Part shown: in pieces, positions 60,056 through 64,000 of the stretch
How the letters are laid out: every line of letters begins with the position of its first letter
How positions within the stretch are numbered: position 1 is the stretch's first letter
NCBI GenBank assembly: GCA_052435735.1
Contig: JBQVNB010000013.1
Span: forward strand, 62,001-126,000
Reading direction: 5' to 3'
Origin: Aliihoeflea sp052435735
Lineage (GTDB): Bacteria; Pseudomonadota; Alphaproteobacteria; Rhizobiales; Rhizobiaceae
Length of the DNA: 64,000 bases
Program-made: the position numbers and the translations under genes
The notes under the pieces: model-generated
Seen by the model: only the letters and a program-made list of their open reading frames with translations
Told to the model about the DNA's origin: nothing
The model's database searches: none

Positions 60056-60801
60056 CCGATATCGAAACACCCCGCATGGGCCGCTTCTGGGCGGCCGGCC
60101 TCGGCATCGGCAGCGTCGTCGTGCTCGTTGCCCTGCTCGTCCTCGGCACCTGGCAGGTGCAGCGCCTGCACTGGAAGGAAGACCTTCTGGCGACGATCGC
60201 CGAGCGCATCGCCGGCGCCCCGCGCCCGCTCGCCGAGATCGAGGCGCTGGAAGCTGGCGCCGGCGACGTCGACTACTGGCCGGCGTGGGTCGAAGGCACG
60301 TTCGTCCACGGTTCGGAGCGGCATTTCTTCGCCACCCACCAGGGCGGGTCGGGCTATTACGTCTATACGCCGTTGCGGCTCGACGATGGCCGCTTCCTGT
60401 TCGTCAATCGCGGCTTCGTGCCTTTCGATCGCAAGGATGCCCAGACCCGCGCAGAAGGTCAGGTGGAGGGACGCGTCACGATCGAAGGGCTCGCCCGCGA
60501 TCGCCTCCACGAAAAGCCATCCTTCATCGTGCCCGAGAACGAGCCGGAGAAGAACATCTTCTTCTGGAAGGACATCGACCAAATGGCCGCGACGGCGGGC
60601 CTGCCCGATGGGGTCGAGGTGCTGCCCTTCTTCCTCGACGCCGACGAGACCGCCAATCCGGGCGGCCTGCCGATCGGCGGCGTCACCATGATCGACTTGC
60701 CCAACAACCATCTCCAATACGCGATCACCTGGTACGGCCTCGCCCTCGCGCTCGTCGGCGTGCTGGCCGCCTGGTTCTGGCGATCGCGGCGCAAACCTTG
60801 A
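60052..60801 (+). CDS. surf1: SURF1 family cytochrome oxidase assembly protein
   Basis: A 249-residue protein with a membrane helix at each end (about 12-31 and 222-241) and a periplasmic domain between. SURF1 marks: LGTWQVQRLHWKEDLLATIAERI, YVYTPLRLDDGRFLFVNRGFVP and the C-terminal NNHLQYAITWYGLALALVGV. It aids haem a insertion into subunit I. ATGA overlap with DUF983 shows coupled translation. Confidence 0.95.
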   Translation: MTDIETPRMGRFWAAGLGIGSVVVLVALLVLGTWQVQRLHWKEDLLATIAERIAGAPRPLAEIEALEAGAGDVDYWPAWVEGTFVHGSERHFFATHQGGSGYYVYTPLRLDDGRFLFVNRGFVPFDRKDAQTRAEGQVEGRVTIEGLARDRLHEKPSFIVPENEPEKNIFFWKDIDQMAATAGLPDGVEVLPFFLDADETANPGGLPIGGVTMIDLPNNHLQYAITWYGLALALVGVLAAWFWRSRRKP

Positions 60802-60850
60802 CACCGGCCGGTCGAGACCGCATGTCCGGGCCTTCGCGAAGAGAGATGTG

Positions 60851-61855
60851 ATGACCGTCGAGAAGCGCCCCCTGACGTTGAGACTGTGCGAGCCGCGCGG
60901 CTTTTGCGCCGGCGTCGACCGCGCCATCCAGATCGTGGTTCTGGCGCTGAAGAAATACGGGTCGCCCGTCTATGTCCGCCACGAGATCGTTCACAACAAG
61001 TACGTGGTGGAGGGGCTGAAGGCGCGCGGCGCGGTGTTCATCGAGGAACTCGAGGAAATCCCTGCGGCCCACGCCGACAAGCCGGTCGTCTTTTCCGCCC
61101 ATGGCGTGCCGAAATCGGTGCCGGCGGATGCGCAGGCGCGCAATCTCTTCTACCTCGATGCGACCTGCCCGCTCGTCTCCAAGGTCCACAAGCAGGCGAT
61201 GCGCCATTCGCGCCTCGGCCGCCATGTCGTGCTGATCGGCCATGCCGGCCATCCCGAAGTCATCGGCACGATGGGCCAGTTGCCCGAGGGCGACGTGACG
61301 CTGGTCGAGACCGAGGCGGAAGTCGCCACCCTCGATTTCGCGCCCGAGACGGATCTCGGCTTCGTCACCCAGACGACGCTTTCCGTCGAGGACACCGCCG
61401 GTGTCATCCGTGCGCTGCAGGAGCGGTTCCCGCACATCCAGGCGCCCGCCGCCGAATCGATCTGCTATGCGACGACGAACCGCCAGGAGGCAGTCAAGGA
61501 AGCGGCTCCCGGCGCCGATTTCTTCCTCGTCGTCGGCGCCCCGAATTCTTCCAATTCACGCCGCCTCGTCGAGGTCGCCGAGCGGGCAGGGGCGACGCGT
61601 GCGCTTCTGGTCCAGCGCGAGAGCGAGATTCCGTGGGACGAGATCGGCGACATCTCGGTCCTCGGCCTGTCGGCCGGCGCCTCGGCGCCCGAGATCATCA
61701 TCGACGAGATCATCCAGGCCTTCCGCGCCCGTTACGACGTCACGCTCGACGTGGTGATCACCGCCGAGGAAACCGAGAACTTCCCCGTCATGAGCGCGCT
61801 GCGTGATGTGGAATTGACGAATGCCGACATGGCGTTCGTCAACGGAAGCGTCTAG
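60851..61855 (+). CDS. ispH: 4-hydroxy-3-methylbut-2-enyl diphosphate reductase
   Basis: A 334-residue iron-sulfur reductase, last step of the MEP pathway that starts with Dxs encoded at 45 kb. Cluster cysteines are in EPRGFCAGVDRAI, LDATCPLVSKVH and ESICYATTNRQ; other motifs are SAHGVPKSV and VVGAPNSSNSRRLVEVAERAG. GTG 60848 is an alternative start one codon earlier. Confidence 0.97.
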   Translation: MTVEKRPLTLRLCEPRGFCAGVDRAIQIVVLALKKYGSPVYVRHEIVHNKYVVEGLKARGAVFIEELEEIPAAHADKPVVFSAHGVPKSVPADAQARNLFYLDATCPLVSKVHKQAMRHSRLGRHVVLIGHAGHPEVIGTMGQLPEGDVTLVETEAEVATLDFAPETDLGFVTQTTLSVEDTAGVIRALQERFPHIQAPAAESICYATTNRQEAVKEAAPGADFFLVVGAPNSSNSRRLVEVAERAGATRALLVQRESEIPWDEIGDISVLGLSAGASAPEIIIDEIIQAFRARYDVTLDVVITAEETENFPVMSALRDVELTNADMAFVNGSV

Positions 61856-61885
61856 ACGATATCAAATCGCACGCTTCGGGTTTCC

Positions 61886-62848
61886 ATGGCCGTCTATACC
61901 GACATCAACGAGATCGAACTCGCCGACTTCCTGACGGCCTATGACATCGGCACGCTGACCTCCTACAAGGGCATCGCCGAGGGCGTCGAGAACACGAACT
62001 ATCTGCTCCACACGACGGCCGGCGTCTATTTCCTGACGCTCTACGAAAAACGGGTCAACCGCGACGACCTGCCGTTCTTCCTCGGCCTGAAGCAGCATCT
62101 GGCCGCGCGCGGCGTGCGCTGCCCGGTGCCGATCGCGCCGAAGGCCGGCCCCCTGATCGGCGAACTTGCCGGCCGTCCCGCCGCCATAGTCTCCTTCCTC
62201 GAAGGCATGTGGCCGCGCCGCCCGAGCGCCGAACAGTGCCGCGCGGTGGGCGAAGCGCTCGCACGCATGCACCTGGCCGGCGCGGACTTCACGATGACGC
62301 GCCCCAACGCGCTTTCGATCGAAGGCTGGCGCGCGATCTGGGACAAGGCCCATCCCAGCGCCGACGAGGTCGAGCCGGGCCTCGCCGCCGAGACCGACGC
62401 CGACCTTGCCCGCGTCGAAGCGGACTGGCCGCGCGACTTACCCGTCGGCACCATCCACGCCGATCTCTTCCCCGACAACGTGCTCTTCCTCGGCGCGGAG
62501 CCCGGCCTGATCGACTTCTACTTCGCCTGCACCGATTTCCTCGCCTACGACGTCGCGATCTGCCTCAACGCATGGTGCTTCGAGCGCGACCACGCCTTCA
62601 ACCTGACCAAGGGCGCCGCACTCCTGAAGGGCTACACCTCCGTCCGCCCGCTCTCCGAAGCCGAAGCCGCCGCCTTGCCGACGCTCGCCCACGGCGCGGC
62701 GCTGCGCTTCATGCTGACCCGGCTCTACGACTGGGTGAACACGCCGGCCGGCAGCCTCGTCGTCAAGAAGGACCCGCTCGAATATCTGCGCAAGATGCGC
62801 TTCCACCGGCAGGTGGCCTCCGCCGCCGAATACGGACTGCCCCGATGA
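61886..62848 (+). CDS. thrB: Homoserine kinase (ThrB2 type, APH fold)
   Basis: A 320-residue homoserine kinase of the aminoglycoside-phosphotransferase fold used by alphaproteobacteria instead of the GHMP type. It shows YDIGTLTSYKGIAEGVENTNYLLHT, YFLTLYEKRV, the catalytic GTIHADLFPDNVLF and LIDFYFACTDFLAYDVAICLNAW. It phosphorylates homoserine for threonine synthesis. The stop overlaps the rnhA start (ATGA). Confidence 0.95.
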   Translation: MAVYTDINEIELADFLTAYDIGTLTSYKGIAEGVENTNYLLHTTAGVYFLTLYEKRVNRDDLPFFLGLKQHLAARGVRCPVPIAPKAGPLIGELAGRPAAIVSFLEGMWPRRPSAEQCRAVGEALARMHLAGADFTMTRPNALSIEGWRAIWDKAHPSADEVEPGLAAETDADLARVEADWPRDLPVGTIHADLFPDNVLFLGAEPGLIDFYFACTDFLAYDVAICLNAWCFERDHAFNLTKGAALLKGYTSVRPLSEAEAAALPTLAHGAALRFMLTRLYDWVNTPAGSLVVKKDPLEYLRKMRFHRQVASAAEYGLPR

Positions 62849-63372
62849 CCAAACATGTCGACATTTTCACCGACGGCGCCTGCTCGGGCAATCCGGGGCC
62901 CGGCGGCTGGGGCGCGATCCTGCGCTTCGGCGACATCGAAAAGGAACTGTCCGGCGGCGAAGCCGACACGACCAACAACCGCATGGAACTCCTAGCCGCC
63001 ATCTCGGCTCTGCAGGCGCTGAAGGAGCCGGTCAAGGCCGATCTCTACACGGACTCCAACTACGTCCGCGACGGCCTGACCAAGTGGATTCACGGCTGGA
63101 AGAAGAATGGCTGGCGAACCGCCGACAAGAAGCCGGTCAAGAACGCCGAATTGTGGCAGGCGCTCGACGCCGCGCGCCAGAAGCACGACGTCACGCTGCA
63201 CTGGGTCAAAGGCCATGCCGGCCACCCCGAAAACGAGCGCGCCGACGAACTCGCCCGCCTCGCCATGGCCCCCTTCAAGTCAAAGAAAAAGGCGCCCCCG
63301 GCAACCCCCGAGACGCCTCTCGCACCGGCCCGAAAGCCGCGCCTGATGGGCAATGCGACCCGTAAAGCCTAG
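62845..63372 (+). CDS. rnhA: Ribonuclease HI
   Basis: A 175-residue RNase HI removing RNA from RNA-DNA hybrids. The catalytic residues D10, E48, D70 and D134 stand at the same numbers as in E. coli, in FTDGACSGNPGPGGWG, NNRMELLAAI, YTDSNYV and NERADELA. The C-terminal extension of about 25 residues (KSKKKAPPATPETPLAP...) is basic and proline-rich, absent from the E. coli protein. It is the last gene of the surf1-ispH-thrB-rnhA run; its stop shares CTAG with the convergent peroxiredoxin. Confidence 0.97.
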   Translation: MTKHVDIFTDGACSGNPGPGGWGAILRFGDIEKELSGGEADTTNNRMELLAAISALQALKEPVKADLYTDSNYVRDGLTKWIHGWKKNGWRTADKKPVKNAELWQALDAARQKHDVTLHWVKGHAGHPENERADELARLAMAPFKSKKKAPPATPETPLAPARKPRLMGNATRKA

Positions 63373-63854
63373 AGCGTCTCCAAAATCTTCGCCGCGCCCG
63401 ATTCAACCGCCTTGCCGGGCGCGTCGCCGCTGTGGAGCGCGGTGATCGTGCCGTCCTCGACGATCATCGAGAAACGCGTTGCGCGCAGGCCCATGCCGGC
63501 GGCCGAAAGGTCGACGTCGAGCCCGCACTTCTTGGCGAATTCGCCGCTGCCGTCGGCCAGGAACACGAGCTTGCCTTCGCCGCCGGTGAAGCGCGCCCAG
63601 GCGGTCATGACGTGGATGTCGTTGACGGCGACGACGGCGATCGTGTCGACGCCCTTGGCCTTCAGCGCGTCGTAATTCTCCAGATAGCCCGGCAGATGGT
63701 TGTTCGAGCAGGTCGGCGTGAACGCGCCCGGCACGCCGAACAGCACCACCTTCTTGCCGGCCGTCAGTTCGCCGGTGGTGATCGCGACGGGGCCGTCCGC
63801 GCCGATCGTCTTGAAGGTCGCGTCAGGCAGTTTGTCGCCAACCGAAATCGTCAT
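63369..63854 (-). CDS. Peroxiredoxin (Prx5/AhpE-type, glutaredoxin-dependent class)
   Basis: A 161-residue Prx5-subfamily peroxidase reducing hydroperoxides. The peroxidatic cysteine is C49 in VPGAFTPTCSNNHLPGY; a further cysteine is in EFAKKCGLDVDLSAAGMG, and the RFSMIVEDG segment supplies the conserved arginine. Start ATG 63854 gives MTISVGDKLPDATF, the normal family N-terminus; the longer frame is rejected. The stop codon overlaps that of rnhA. Confidence 0.95.
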   Translation of the reverse strand: MTISVGDKLPDATFKTIGADGPVAITTGELTAGKKVVLFGVPGAFTPTCSNNHLPGYLENYDALKAKGVDTIAVVAVNDIHVMTAWARFTGGEGKLVFLADGSGEFAKKCGLDVDLSAAGMGLRATRFSMIVEDGTITALHSGDAPGKAVESGAAKILETL

Positions 63855-63933
63855 GTCTTCGCTCCGAATTATTGGGAGTTCCGCGATAGCGGGCCGCGCC
63901 CGCCTTGGCAATGCGTCAGGGCAGGTCAGGGCG

Positions 63934-64000
63934 TCAGGGCAGGGCGAGCGTGCCGGCCACCGCCTCGTCGCCGGCGACCAGCGTATAGTCGGCGGCAATC
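63934..64000 (-). CDS. C-terminal end of an unidentified gene
   Basis: The minus strand is open from the window edge to a TGA at 63934-63936, encoding ...IAADYTLVAGDEAVAGTLALP. The composition looks like real coding sequence rather than chance, and the direction matches the peroxiredoxin gene. Too little is present to name it. Just after the stop, GTCAGGGCAG is repeated in near-tandem. Confidence 0.45.
   Translation of the reverse strand, partial: IAADYTLVAGDEAVAGTLALP

Overview
The window is a high-GC stretch of bacterial chromosome, almost entirely coding, with no rRNA, tRNA, phage or insertion-sequence genes that I can see. Gene content and order point to an alphaproteobacterium of the order Hyphomicrobiales (Rhizobiales), probably near Mesorhizobium/Phyllobacteriaceae. 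The evidence is the coxB-coxA-ctaB-ctaG-coxC block followed by DUF983, surf1, ispH, thrB and rnhA; a pim-type dicarboxylate operon; a RibB whose GTP cyclohydrolase II-like half has lost its cysteines; and many intergenic palindromic repeats of the kind common in rhizobial genomes. The assignment is from recognition, not from a search.

Layout. 1-2.5 kb: threonine catabolism (kbl cut by the window edge, tdh) and an HPP membrane protein. 2.5-11.4 kb: a homogentisate locus with a divergent MarR regulator, hmgA, a fumarylacetoacetase, a metallo-beta-lactamase-fold protein, a DinB-fold protein, an FAD monooxygenase coupled to a DUF2783 protein, then hpd divergent from an Lrp-type regulator. 11.5-14.6 kb: a TRAP transporter (dctP, dctQ, dctM). 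15.2-25.3 kb, minus strand: a pim-like operon for dicarboxyl/acyl-CoA beta-oxidation, an enol-lactonase-like hydrolase and a 3-hydroxyisobutyryl-CoA hydrolase-like protein. 25.6-35 kb, plus strand: propionyl-CoA carboxylase (pccB, pccA), methylmalonyl-CoA mutase, an acyl-CoA dehydrogenase and a crotonase, which together carry propionyl-CoA to succinyl-CoA. 35.5-52.9 kb: mostly housekeeping genes (pdxH, dnaJ-like, fabI, aroC, ribB, xseB, dxs, tlyA, an RNA m5U methyltransferase, tldD) and a divergent HxlR regulator/quinone reductase pair. 52.9-64 kb: ialB-like gene, the aa3 cytochrome oxidase and assembly operon, surf1, ispH, thrB, rnhA and a peroxiredoxin.

Two themes stand out. First, six recognisable toxin-antitoxin modules (two BrnT/BrnA, one RHH/ParE-like, one Phd/VapC, one ParS-type antitoxin/RES, one HicB/HicA) plus a TA-like DUF4160/DUF2442 pair sit at joints between metabolic or housekeeping operons. 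Several have palindromic operators over their own promoter or Shine-Dalgarno sequence. Second, at least six sorts of palindromic intergenic repeat occur, one of them in four copies, mostly between co-directional genes of the same pathway.

The most interesting functional hypotheses are in the homogentisate locus. No glutathione-transferase-type maleylacetoacetate isomerase is present, and a DinB-fold protein lies in the operon; that fold includes a thiol-dependent maleylpyruvate isomerase. An MBL-fold protein that has lost all ligands unique to its second metal site, and a flavin hydroxylase with a tiny coupled partner that may feed 3-hydroxyphenylacetate into homogentisate, are in the same operon.
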